A program made the position numbers and the translations under genes. A stretch of DNA of 64,000 nucleotides, taken from the NCBI GenBank assembly GCA_964521625.1, contig CAZFSM010000003.1:62001-126000 (forward strand), read 5' to 3'. Below, in pieces: positions 18,327 to 26,159 of this stretch. Below the pieces are notes generated by a model. It saw only the letters and a program-made list of their open reading frames with translations, was not told the origin of the DNA and searched no databases. Numbering within the stretch: position 1 is the first letter of the stretch; each line of letters starts with the position of its first letter. The DNA is from UBA1444 sp964521625 (GTDB lineage: Bacteria; Bacillota; Negativicutes; UBA1444).

Positions 18327-18575
18327 ATGAAATCAACAGGAATTGTGCGCAAGGTCGATGAATTGGGACGGGTTGTCATTCCGATCGAACTCCGCCGCAC
18401 ATTGAACATCAATGAAAAAGATGCGCTGGAAATCTATGTGGAAAGTGATCGAATCATTCTCACCAAATACGAGCCCGCGAGTGCTTGTGTTTTCTGTGGA
18501 AGTGAAGAAAAAATCTCTCTGTTTCATGGCAAAAACATCTGTAACAGCTGCAAACACGAACTCGCCAAAAAATAA
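18327..18575 (+). CDS. AbrB/SpoVT-type transition-state regulator with C-terminal Cys pairs
   Basis: An 82-residue DNA-binding regulator. The N-terminal swapped-hairpin AbrB domain (1-50) contains GIVRKVDELGRVVIPIELRR. The C-terminal part has two CxxC pairs, Cys54/Cys57 and Cys72/Cys75, a zinc-ribbon-like arrangement that B. subtilis AbrB lacks and that I recall from clostridial relatives. The ATG at 18327 follows AGGAGGGG. It is divergent from metG, as abrB is in Bacillus. It probably represses post-exponential genes. Its terminator lies inside the end of the convergent rsmI gene. Confidence 0.9.
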   Translation: MKSTGIVRKVDELGRVVIPIELRRTLNINEKDALEIYVESDRIILTKYEPASACVFCGSEEKISLFHGKNICNSCKHELAKK

Positions 18576-19448
18576 TCAGTTCGCCTTTACTACCAGCTGA
18601 TACACCCGCCTACGCGGGAGATCCAACTGAGACGCTGTCATTTTGATGGCGTCTTTTTTATTGGTCCCGTCCGCAATCAGCCGGTTTACAACCTGCAAAA
18701 TTGTCGTATCCGACAGTTGAACAGGCGCCGAATCTCCGGTCTCCGATTCGGCTGCAGCTACGGCCGCCATCCCTTCAACAACCAGCGTAAACTCACCGCG
18801 CGGCTTGTTTTCACCAAACCAGGCCAGCAGTTCGCTTAACTGTCCTCGCCGAAACTCTTCATGCAGTTTGGTCAGCTCCCGGCCAATCACCGCCCGCCGA
18901 TCACCCAGAACTGCCTGTAAATCAGCCAGTGTTTTAAGCAATTGATGAGGCGATTCATAAAACAGCAGGGAAACGGGAACACTCTGCAGGGTTCGAATTT
19001 TCGCCCGCCGCGCCGTCGTCGCCTTAGGTAGAAATCCAGTGAATAAAAATCCATCTGTGGCCAGTCCGGATGCAACCAGTGCTGTCAGTGCAGCATTGGC
19101 GCCCGGAATCGGCACGACCCGGACACCGGCCTCAACCGCCAGTTGGACCAAAGCTTCCCCCGGGTCTGAGATACCCGGCAAGCCGGCGTCACTGATCAGC
19201 GCGATGTCTGTGCCTGCCAGCAACTTTTCCACCAGTTCAGGCCCCTTGGTCTGCCGGTTATGTTCGTGATAGCTGGTCAATGGAACGTGAATATCAAAAT
19301 GGCTGGTCAACTTGCGGCTATGCCGGGTATCTTCCGCGGCAATCAACCCAACCGCCCGCAATGTTTCCACGGCCCGGAACGTCATATCACCCAGATTACC
19401 AATCGGCGTCGCACAAAGAAATAACGTGCCATATCCGTCAGCAGACAA
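18576..19448 (-). CDS. rsmI: 16S rRNA (cytidine1402-2'-O)-methyltransferase
   Basis: RsmI methylates the ribose of C1402 in 16S rRNA. The 290-residue protein shows CATPIGNLGD near the N-terminus, AEDTRHSRKL, the SDAGLPGISDPG motif and FYESPHQLL, all typical of this tetrapyrrole-methylase-fold family. The start is TTG at 19448 with GAGGG seven bases upstream; a nearby ATG is out of frame. Its stop abuts the stop of the abrB-like gene with no gap, and its last codons include the abrB terminator stem. Confidence 0.94.
   Translation of the reverse strand: MSADGYGTLFLCATPIGNLGDMTFRAVETLRAVGLIAAEDTRHSRKLTSHFDIHVPLTSYHEHNRQTKGPELVEKLLAGTDIALISDAGLPGISDPGEALVQLAVEAGVRVVPIPGANAALTALVASGLATDGFLFTGFLPKATTARRAKIRTLQSVPVSLLFYESPHQLLKTLADLQAVLGDRRAVIGRELTKLHEEFRRGQLSELLAWFGENKPRGEFTLVVEGMAAVAAAESETGDSAPVQLSDTTILQVVNRLIADGTNKKDAIKMTASQLDLPRRRVYQLVVKAN
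18630..18659 (+). terminator. abrB terminator inside the rsmI coding end
   Basis: On the plus strand AGACGC (18630-18635) pairs with GCGTCT (18649-18654), the inner bases pairing further, and a run of six T follows. It lies 54 bases after the abrB-like stop, entirely within the last 30 codons of rsmI on the other strand. Confidence 0.8.
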
Positions 19449-19500
19449 TGCTTTTCCCTCATTTTCCAGCCAGAATAGTCCGTGGTAAGCGCAGCTGAAT

Positions 19501-20241
19501 TCAGCGATAGTAGTCTAAGATTTCCCGGCTATATTCGCCCGGCGCCTGGTAAATCGACAGCGGCGGCAATACAGCCAGACCGGGATTCACCCCTTTTACC
19601 GCTTCAACCAGAACCATCCTCGGCGGCCGGTCCTGGAATGGGTGCACAAATCGCATCCGCTTCGGTTCCAGTCCAGCTGTGCGCAAGGCTACGCAGATAT
19701 CAGTCAGTCTTTCCGGTAGATGAATCATGGCCAATCGGCCCCGATTGCGCAGCAGAAACGCGGCGGCGCTGACAAAGTCCTGCAGGCAGGCGGTTGTCTC
19801 ATGCCGGGCCTGGGCAACTGCGCTGACCGGACTGATCCGGCCGGAAGCCGGCGGCCTGTAAGGAGGATTGGTTGTGACCAGGTCGCAGACGCCAGCTGAA
19901 AAGCAGTTCCTGATTTCCTTGACATCACTGCAGACAAAGTTCAGCCGGTCGCTCAATCCATTCAGTGCTACAGTACGGGTTGCCATTTCAACCAAGTCGG
20001 GGTTGCTGTCCACTCCGGACACACGGGAAATCCCCCGCGCTAATAGAAACAGAGCGACAGCACCGGTGCCGGCCCCCAAATCAATGGCGCGGACCCGTGC
20101 ACTAACAGTTGCAAAATGCGCCAGCAATACGGCATCTATCGAAAACCGGAACGCTGCTTCACTTTGGATAACCTGCCAATTTCGCACACCAAGGCTGTCA
20201 ATCCGTTCGTCCGGTAGCAGTTCAGGCCGGACTGTCGTCAT
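19501..20241 (-). CDS. tRNA1(Val) (adenine37-N6)-methyltransferase family (YabB/TrmN6)
   Basis: A 246-residue SAM-dependent methyltransferase. It has motif I DLGAGTGAVALFLL, a SGVDSNPDLVEMA acidic loop, and the catalytic TTNPPYRPPASGR that marks N6-adenine methylases. The family acts on A37 of tRNA-Val in E. coli; the Firmicute member YabB is less studied. Its start overlaps the end of the yaaT gene by 20 bases, the conserved yaaT-yabB-rsmI order. Confidence 0.88.
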   Translation of the reverse strand: MTTVRPELLPDERIDSLGVRNWQVIQSEAAFRFSIDAVLLAHFATVSARVRAIDLGAGTGAVALFLLARGISRVSGVDSNPDLVEMATRTVALNGLSDRLNFVCSDVKEIRNCFSAGVCDLVTTNPPYRPPASGRISPVSAVAQARHETTACLQDFVSAAAFLLRNRGRLAMIHLPERLTDICVALRTAGLEPKRMRFVHPFQDRPPRMVLVEAVKGVNPGLAVLPPLSIYQAPGEYSREILDYYR

Positions 20242-21046
20242 CTTTTTCGGCCACTTCGGCGATCGGCAGCTGGGAAACGGTTCCGTCGCTGTGTTTCACC
20301 GAAACGGTGTTATGAGCCGGGTCAACGGCAATCACGCTGCCTTCGCCATCTGGCGCGATCACCCGTGCACCGGGTTTGGGCGGCGCTTGTTTGCGGCAGC
20401 CCGGCCCGCCATACAAATTACTTTCGTATTTCAGGCAACACATCAGCCGGCCGCAGATGCCGGAAATTTTCGCCGGATTAAGTGACAAGTTCTGTTCTTT
20501 AGCCATTCGGATCGATACCGGTTCAAAATCACCAAGAAAGGTTGAACAACAAAGGCTTCGCCCGCAACAGCCGATTCCGCCGAGCATCTTGGCCTCGTCA
20601 CGGACACCGATCTGGCGCAACTCAATACGGGTACGGAAAATCCCGGCCAGGTCCTTGACCAGCTCGCGAAAATCGACCCGCCCTTCGGCCGTAAAATAAA
20701 AAATAATTTTCGAAACATCAAAAGTGTATTCCACGCTGACCAGATTCATATCCAGCTTGTGAGCTTCGATCTTTTGTGTGCAAACCCTTAGTGCTTCGGC
20801 TTCACGGGCTTCATTGTCGGCCACCTTGGCGACATCTTTTTCTGTTGCTTTCCGCAGCACCGGTTTCAGCGGGTTTACAACATCCGTCTCCGCCATCTGC
20901 CGCTGCGGAATTACGACATGACCAAACTCCAGCCCACGGGCCGTTTCGACGATCACCGGATCATCCTTGGCCAGGCCAAGATTTCCCGGATCAAAATAGT
21001 ATATCTTGCCGGCTTTCTTAAACCGGACTCCGACGATGGTCTGCAT
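20222..21046 (-). CDS. ricT: PSP1-domain protein RicT (YaaT)
   Basis: RicT works with RicA and RicF as an Fe-S protein complex that steers RNase Y processing and affects sporulation and competence in Bacillus. The 274-residue protein has the PSP1 domain and a dense cysteine set at 160, 161, 166, 167, 198, 203 and 204 (GIGCCGRSLCC and SGICGRLMCCLKYE) suitable for cluster binding. The ATG at 21046 has GGGGAGG upstream. It starts inside the end of holB (29-base overlap). The C-terminal 60 residues form a small beta domain. Confidence 0.92.
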   Translation of the reverse strand: MQTIVGVRFKKAGKIYYFDPGNLGLAKDDPVIVETARGLEFGHVVIPQRQMAETDVVNPLKPVLRKATEKDVAKVADNEAREAEALRVCTQKIEAHKLDMNLVSVEYTFDVSKIIFYFTAEGRVDFRELVKDLAGIFRTRIELRQIGVRDEAKMLGGIGCCGRSLCCSTFLGDFEPVSIRMAKEQNLSLNPAKISGICGRLMCCLKYESNLYGGPGCRKQAPPKPGARVIAPDGEGSVIAVDPAHNTVSVKHSDGTVSQLPIAEVAEKDDDSPA

Positions 21047-21932
21047 TTTCTTTTCCTCCCCAATACAGGTCCGCTGACCGAATAAGCAATGATTCCAACA
21101 TTAGGCGGCTATTTGCATTTCGCTGCAGTTGCCGGCGGGTAGCCTCCGCCAGTTGAATGGCTGCGATGAGTTGCGAAGCTTCCCAGCCGCTGCCGAGCGT
21201 GATCAACGCTGGGGCGCCAACGACGCCGGCAGATCCCGATCCGGCTCCGCCGACTTTCAGAACTGCCACATCGCGCAGCAACACGATCCATTGTTTGATT
21301 ATATCAAGAATCCGCGCACTTTCCATCCCATCCAATGTAGCAACAACCGGCCAGAGCCATTCCAGCCCCGGTTTGGTGATGTTATGCAAAAATTCAAATG
21401 CCTGTTGCCGATCGGTTTGTTCGCTCCGATCCGGCAATATCAGTTCCGACGACGGATAGAAGCGAATATTCGCCGCCCGTGAGCGGATCGTCGATAGCAG
21501 TGCGTGCGGGAATGCCGTGACTAAGACAAAAATCATTCCCGGCGGCGGTTCTTCCAATATTTTCAGCAAACAATTCGCTGCCGGCGGCTCCATGCAATCA
21601 GCCGGTTCGACCAGGCAAATACGAAAAGCGCCGCGAACTGGCGCCATGCCGGCGATCCGCTGGATTTCGCGCACCTGACCAATCCTGATCTGAGCGCCAT
21701 CCGGACTGAGCAGGCAATAATCCGGGTGGGCATCCAGCAGGGTGGTTTCCGTCCCCAACAATTGCGCCGCCATAATTTCGGCGACCAAGCGTTTACCAAT
21801 ATCGCCCGGACCCGAAAACAGCAGGGCATGCGGCAGTTTATCCCGTTCAATCATCCGCCGGATGCGGGCGATTGCCGCTTGATGACCAATAACCTCATCC
21901 CAGGAAGCCGGTCGCTGTGCATTATTATTCAT
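21018..21932 (-). CDS. holB: DNA polymerase III subunit delta'
   Basis: A clamp-loader subunit of 304 residues with an AAA+ fold. The N-terminal GPGDIGKR (41-48) is a degenerate Walker A and the family is a stator that need not bind ATP. The cysteine zinc module seen in gamma/tau is not present. It overlaps yaaR by four bases upstream and ricT by 29 bases downstream. The order tmk-yaaR-holB-yaaT is that of Bacillus. Confidence 0.93.
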   Translation of the reverse strand: MNNNAQRPASWDEVIGHQAAIARIRRMIERDKLPHALLFSGPGDIGKRLVAEIMAAQLLGTETTLLDAHPDYCLLSPDGAQIRIGQVREIQRIAGMAPVRGAFRICLVEPADCMEPPAANCLLKILEEPPPGMIFVLVTAFPHALLSTIRSRAANIRFYPSSELILPDRSEQTDRQQAFEFLHNITKPGLEWLWPVVATLDGMESARILDIIKQWIVLLRDVAVLKVGGAGSGSAGVVGAPALITLGSGWEASQLIAAIQLAEATRRQLQRNANSRLMLESLLIRSADLYWGGKENADHRRSPV

Positions 21933-22384
21933 GTATACAGGTCAACCAGCATACCCCGGATCGAATCCATCTTTTCCAGAATCGCCAGTTGCCGCTCCTG
22001 TCCATGTTTTACATCCTCAGTCAACGCTTCCAGGGTTTCATCGACCTTCTTTACCAGTGTATATGTTTTTTGGCGGCCCCGTCGATCCCAACCGGAACCG
22101 GACTCCACATCATACATCTGTCCCACCGCTTCGGACATGAATTTCTTCACCAGCTCCCGATAGGCTTTCAATTCGCTGTAAGTGGGAGTCTGGCCCAAAC
22201 GTTTGCCTTGCTGCTGAATCTTACCAAGCAATTCTTCCAGGCGCTGACGGACTTGCTGGTCTGCTTCTTTGGACAAATCGACCGAAAATGTCCGCTGCGG
22301 TGAATCGATTTTTAACCGGGGTTCAGCCTCCGGAAATGGGGACGGTGTACGGTTCGGCGATTTACTGTTGATCCGCAACGGCAT
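21929..22384 (-). CDS. yaaR: YaaR-family protein (DUF327)
   Basis: A 151-residue, strongly helical, charged protein matching the YaaR/DUF327 family by the phrase AYRELVKKFMSEAVGQMY and by its place between tmk and holB. Function is not known. It begins inside the end of tmk (23-base overlap) and overlaps holB by four bases, so it belongs to one tightly coupled operon. Confidence 0.88.
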   Translation of the reverse strand: MPLRINSKSPNRTPSPFPEAEPRLKIDSPQRTFSVDLSKEADQQVRQRLEELLGKIQQQGKRLGQTPTYSELKAYRELVKKFMSEAVGQMYDVESGSGWDRRGRQKTYTLVKKVDETLEALTEDVKHGQERQLAILEKMDSIRGMLVDLYT

Positions 22385-23018
22385 GTGGTCGCCCTCTTTT
22401 CATCAGAAAATCCATCACACAAGCTTTGATATCAGTCCAAACCAATTCGATGTCCCGGTCCGCATCGATTATCCGGATCCGCGCCGGTTCGCATCGGGCC
22501 AGTTCCAGAAAACCCGCTCTGACTCTCTGGTGAAATCCAATACCCTCGCTGTCCATGCGATCCTGGTTACCGCGATCTGCAACCCGTAAGGCAAGTCGGT
22601 CGACGGCGCCATCCAGTAGAATTGTAAGATCTGGTGTTAAGCCTTCGGTGACAAATTGATTGAGCCAGGCTAGTTCGTTTTGTGGCAAGCCTCGGGCCAC
22701 GCCCTGATAAACCAGGCTGGAATCGGCAAAACGATCAGAGATCACCACAGCACCCCGTTCCAGCGCGGGTCGAATCAGTTCAGCGGTATGCTGGGCGCGT
22801 GCCGCCATATATAACATCGCTTCGGCCCGCGGTGTCATTTCCCGGTGATTCGGGTCCAGCAGCAGCCCACGGATTTTATCGGCAATTTCCGTTCCGCCCG
22901 GTTCGCGGGTCTGCACCACCGCGTAGCCCCTCTGTTCCAGCAACCGGCTCAAACGAGCCATCTGGGTTGATTTGCCTGAACCATCCGGGCCTTCCATTGT
23001 GATAAACAAACCCTTCAA
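22362..23018 (-). CDS. tmk: Thymidylate kinase
   Basis: Converts dTMP to dTDP. The 218-residue protein has the P-loop EGPDGSGKST (9-18), the DR-containing motif ISDRFADSSLVYQG and a lid region rich in Arg (LALRVADRGNQDRMD). The ATG lies one base after the TAA stop of the decarboxylase-family gene, so it probably shares that gene's message and leader. Confidence 0.95.
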   Translation of the reverse strand: MKGLFITMEGPDGSGKSTQMARLSRLLEQRGYAVVQTREPGGTEIADKIRGLLLDPNHREMTPRAEAMLYMAARAQHTAELIRPALERGAVVISDRFADSSLVYQGVARGLPQNELAWLNQFVTEGLTPDLTILLDGAVDRLALRVADRGNQDRMDSEGIGFHQRVRAGFLELARCEPARIRIIDADRDIELVWTDIKACVMDFLMKRGRPHAVADQQ

Positions 23019-24485
23019 CTATGCCACCACTTCCACGCTTAATAATGACGGATCTGCCGGTCCCAAAATTTTAAATCCCTGACTTTGCATTGCCCGGCAA
23101 TAGGCAATTGCTGCCGGCGTGATCCGCTCTCCGGGAAACAGCAGCGGAATGCCTGGTGGATAACTGGTGATGGTTTCGCCGCAAACTTGTCCGGCAGCGG
23201 CATCAAAGTCAATCCGCGTATGACGGCCAAATGCGGCGTCACGCGGCGACATTGCTGCAAGCGTAACGGTTTCGGCGGGTGGCGGATCTGGAAAGGAAAC
23301 AGAATTCCCCCGCCCGGAAAATTCAGCTGCCAGCAGCGCCAACGCCGTGACCAGGTGATTCAACGAAGCATCATCATCCGCCAGGGTCACCATAAATAAT
23401 ACATTATTGATATCCGACAACTCGGCCTGCACTTTGCCATGTTGCCGCAGCCACTCTTCCGCCGTGTTGCCGCATATTCCCAGCCCACTGACCGTCACCA
23501 CCAGTTTGGTGGCGTCAAACCCAGCAACGCCAGGTTGGCCGACGCGGTCAGCGCCAAAACAGTATAGTCCGTCAATCTGATTGATCTGGTCTCTAGCTTG
23601 CGCCGCCAATGCGACTGACTGACCGATCAGTTGCGGTCCGGCTTCGACCATCTGGGCAAATGCCGATTCCAGCGAGGCTAACAGCAAGTAGTTGGGACTG
23701 CTGGATTGCACTAGTTGCAGCATTGATTCCAGACGAGAAACATTAATCCGTTCACGACGACAATGCAGGATCGATGCCTGTGACATTGCGGCCAATATTT
23801 TATGGGTGCTCTGCACCACTAAATCGGCGCCCGCACTAATCGCCTGCAGCGGCAATTCCGCGGAAAAATGCAAATGCGGACCATGCGCTTCATCGACCAG
23901 CACCAGCATTCCCCGCTGGTGGGCCAGTTCGATGATTCTTGCGATCTCCGTGACTACGCCGTAATAGGTGGGATTGAGCAATATCACTGCTTTGGCGTCT
24001 GGGTGAAACCGCATCGCAGTTTCATAAGCTTCCGTCGGAGTATTCATCGCAATCTGCAATTGCGGGTCCACCGCCGGACTGACAAAAACGGGGATCGCCC
24101 CAGATAGAATCAGTCCGCCCATCACCGAACGATGGATGTTGCGCGGTACAATAATTTTATCTCCCGGTCCGACCGTGGCCAAAATCATCGCATAAATCCC
24201 ACCGGTCGTTCCATTGATCAGATAGTAGCTGGTATCTGCGCCATATAGCTTCGCCGCCTGCTGCTGCGATTCCTGAATCGGGCCCTGCTTATCGAAAAGG
24301 TCGCCGAGTCCCGGCACACAAGTCAGATCCAATGCCAACGCCGGTTGGCCGACAAACTGCAGCAAGCTTTCGTGGGCGCCTTTGCCGAACTTATGACCCG
24401 GTGTATGGAAGGGCGTAGCCGCTTCGGCCAGATAACTCTGCATAGCAGCCAGAAAAGGCGTTTTTGCCGCATGCTGCGTCCGCAA
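23019..24485 (-). CDS. Orn/Lys/Arg decarboxylase-family PLP enzyme (YaaO/SpeA-like)
   Basis: A fold type I PLP enzyme of 488 residues. PLP Lys229 is in QSTHK, DEAHG at 198-202, TPGHKFGKG at 28-36 and a C-terminal decarboxylase domain from about 390. In Bacillus the paralog YaaO sits before tmk, as here, while SpeA makes agmatine from arginine; which amino acid this enzyme uses is not certain. The start is TTG at 24485 preceded by GGGGGA. A 367-base upstream region contains a promoter-like -10, a nested stem structure and a terminator, suggesting regulated transcription. Confidence 0.88.
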   Translation of the reverse strand: MRTQHAAKTPFLAAMQSYLAEAATPFHTPGHKFGKGAHESLLQFVGQPALALDLTCVPGLGDLFDKQGPIQESQQQAAKLYGADTSYYLINGTTGGIYAMILATVGPGDKIIVPRNIHRSVMGGLILSGAIPVFVSPAVDPQLQIAMNTPTEAYETAMRFHPDAKAVILLNPTYYGVVTEIARIIELAHQRGMLVLVDEAHGPHLHFSAELPLQAISAGADLVVQSTHKILAAMSQASILHCRRERINVSRLESMLQLVQSSSPNYLLLASLESAFAQMVEAGPQLIGQSVALAAQARDQINQIDGLYCFGADRVGQPGVAGFDATKLVVTVSGLGICGNTAEEWLRQHGKVQAELSDINNVLFMVTLADDDASLNHLVTALALLAAEFSGRGNSVSFPDPPPAETVTLAAMSPRDAAFGRHTRIDFDAAAGQVCGETITSYPPGIPLLFPGERITPAAIAYCRAMQSQGFKILGPADPSLLSVEVVA

Positions 24486-24540
24486 AATCCAGTCCCCCTT
24501 ACCATTGTCTTATTATTTTATCACAAGCGGAAACTTTTCC

Positions 24541-24575
24541 ACAATAAAACAGCACCCGGCGGGATAACCGGATGC
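24541..24575 (-). terminator. Terminator in the leader of the decarboxylase gene
   Basis: On the minus strand GCATCCGG, an eight-base loop and CCGGGTGC form an 8-bp stem followed by TGTTTTATTGT. It ends about 56 bases before the TTG start of the decarboxylase gene, the place of an attenuator. Confidence 0.65.
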
Positions 24576-24762
24576 CAACATACGAATCGTCTTAATCTAG
24601 TAACCCTGAATAATTCCGAGCATTGTTGTTTTGCAACCAAATTCTTATCGTCAATGCAGCAACTACCTAACGGACTAAAAAGCTCCATCCGTCGCATTAG
24701 TCCTAAAATCAACTTCCATGTTGATTTTTCGCAAAGCATTGCTGCATTGACGACGAATTATA
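24541..24762 (-). ncRNA. Structured leader RNA of unknown class before the decarboxylase gene
   Basis: A 15-base perfect inverted repeat (24648-24662 with 24739-24753) encloses two further hairpins: a 9-bp stem at 24705-24713/24720-24728 and a 7-bp stem at 24672-24678/24697-24703. Together they form a three-way junction. A perfect TATAAT (24757-24762) would start transcription at the 5' edge of the closing stem, but no good -35 is seen. The terminator at 24541-24575 follows. I checked it by eye against lysine, purine, TPP, glycine, guanidine-I and cyclic-di-GMP riboswitch consensus sequences and found no match. The rest of the 24486-24852 gap shows no credible gene. Confidence 0.55.
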
Positions 24763-24852
24763 GGCTTCAAAACAAATATGCTCTTCATTATTTCAGTGTT
24801 ACCTGGGGGTCCGCTGAATAACTCTCCATTATTTACTGTATTTACTGTTTCC

Positions 24853-25200
24853 TTAGTTATCCTCAACTATTTCCAATACATCGCCCAGTTCCGTACCCGA
24901 CGCGTCCAATGTACCGCAGGGCAGTTCCAGCACATAGTCTGCCGGAGCGCATTTTGCCGTCTGTCCAGGTTGCAAAGCGCGTATCGTTTGCAAAATCCGG
25001 TTTTCGCAGCTGACAAAAGCAATATCCAGTGCGTATTGCATACCGAACATGTGAATGGCGTTGCAGGGCCGGATTAATAAAGCTTCACCAGCTAGCAATT
25101 CACGGGTTCCCAGCAGTCCTTTGAGCCGCTTGAAAAATGAATCGGCCAATCGTAATCGCTCAACCAAAATTGTATTGCGGGTTTGATTCCACACTTTCAT
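24853..25200 (-). CDS. DUF192 family protein
   Basis: A 115-residue protein of the DUF192 family: NTILVERLRLADSFFKRLKGLLG at the start split by a turn, HMFGMQYALDIAFV in the middle, and VLELPCG near the end. No signal peptide is evident here, although many relatives are exported. Function is unknown. It follows the TadC-like gene by 19 bases on the same strand; DUF192 genes often accompany tad loci, which suggests a link without proving one. Confidence 0.82.
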   Translation of the reverse strand: MKVWNQTRNTILVERLRLADSFFKRLKGLLGTRELLAGEALLIRPCNAIHMFGMQYALDIAFVSCENRILQTIRALQPGQTAKCAPADYVLELPCGTLDASGTELGDVLEIVEDN

Positions 25201-25219
25201 GGTGCGTCGCCCGACCGGA

Positions 25220-26146
25220 TCATTTGCCGCCCAACGAACTGACCATTTGGATCAGTGCCGGGCCGAGCAGAATAACAAAGATCGTGGGGAAAATAAACAA
25301 CACTAGTGGCAGCAACATCTTAACCGGAGCCTTCATCGCCATTTCTTGGGCCCGCTGCCGCCGTTTTTCTCGCATCGCCGCCGATTGGACCCGCAGGACA
25401 TTGCCGATTCCTACGCCCAACTGGTCAGCCTGCACCAATGAAGTCGTAAAAACTGATACATCTTCAAGATTGCAACGATTAGCCATTGCCAACAATGCGC
25501 TACGGCGCGGCACGCCGACCCGCATCTCATTGAGCAGACGGGTAAATTCTTCCACCAATGCCCCTTTCATTTTTTCCGATAACTTATGCAGTGCTCCGTC
25601 AAAACCCAGTCCAGCTTCCACACTGACAGTTAGCAGATCCAAAACATCGGGTAAATCTCGCACCATGCTATGGCGACGATTTTTAATCTTGCGGTTCAAT
25701 AAAAAGAATGGCAGGTAGATTCCTACCGCAAAAGCATACAAAGCAAACGCGACCACTTTATTGGCTGCCGCATCCGCAGCAGTCGACATGAGAGTTGTAA
25801 GCATCGGTAATGCGATAGCCAAAAAAACACTAAGCAACAAAAATTCATTGGCCCCCATCCCGCCTAAGCCGCCCGCAGCCGCCAACTTTTCTTCCACCAG
25901 GCGGCGGATCGCTTTCGGCGTAAAACGGGTCAACCGCGCTGCCAGCGAGCCTGTCAGCGGGGATAGAATCCGCTGGGAAAAAGGAGTTGCCAATTCCTCA
26001 TCATAACCGGCGCGGTTGTCCATCAGCTTATCCAGCGCCTTGAGCCGCATTTGCGCAGTTCCTGCCACTGGAGCATAGGTAATCAGGGCGACATAGACCA
26101 GGATAAAAACCGTGAGAAATGTCAACGCCGTAATCATCAGCAGCAT
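25220..26146 (-). CDS. TadC-like type II/Tad secretion membrane protein (GspF domain)
   Basis: A 308-residue inner-membrane protein. It has an N-terminal hydrophobic segment, two segments about residues 95-150, a GspF/T2SF domain (about 165-290) with LTVSVEAGLGFDGALHKL, and a C-terminal segment ending LGPALIQMVSSLGGK. The ATG at 26146 is preceded by GAGGAG, and a longer frame running into the ATPase gene is rejected. Tad systems normally have two such proteins, TadB and TadC; only this one is present. It would form the platform for the CpaF ATPase. Confidence 0.88.
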   Translation of the reverse strand: MLLMITALTFLTVFILVYVALITYAPVAGTAQMRLKALDKLMDNRAGYDEELATPFSQRILSPLTGSLAARLTRFTPKAIRRLVEEKLAAAGGLGGMGANEFLLLSVFLAIALPMLTTLMSTAADAAANKVVAFALYAFAVGIYLPFFLLNRKIKNRRHSMVRDLPDVLDLLTVSVEAGLGFDGALHKLSEKMKGALVEEFTRLLNEMRVGVPRRSALLAMANRCNLEDVSVFTTSLVQADQLGVGIGNVLRVQSAAMREKRRQRAQEMAMKAPVKMLLPLVLFIFPTIFVILLGPALIQMVSSLGGK

Positions 26147-26159
26147 CGCTGTCAGCTCC

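Noticed and set aside
24640..24760. Reading the 15-base inverted repeat as insertion-sequence ends
   Set aside because: No transposase is present and no target duplication is visible. The position between a TATAAT and a terminator favours a leader RNA, although a MITE cannot be fully excluded.
24521..24866. Two short minus-strand frames (72 and 63 codons) in the leader before the decarboxylase
   Set aside because: They run through the stem structure and terminator, have no ribosome site, and show no recognisable protein pattern.
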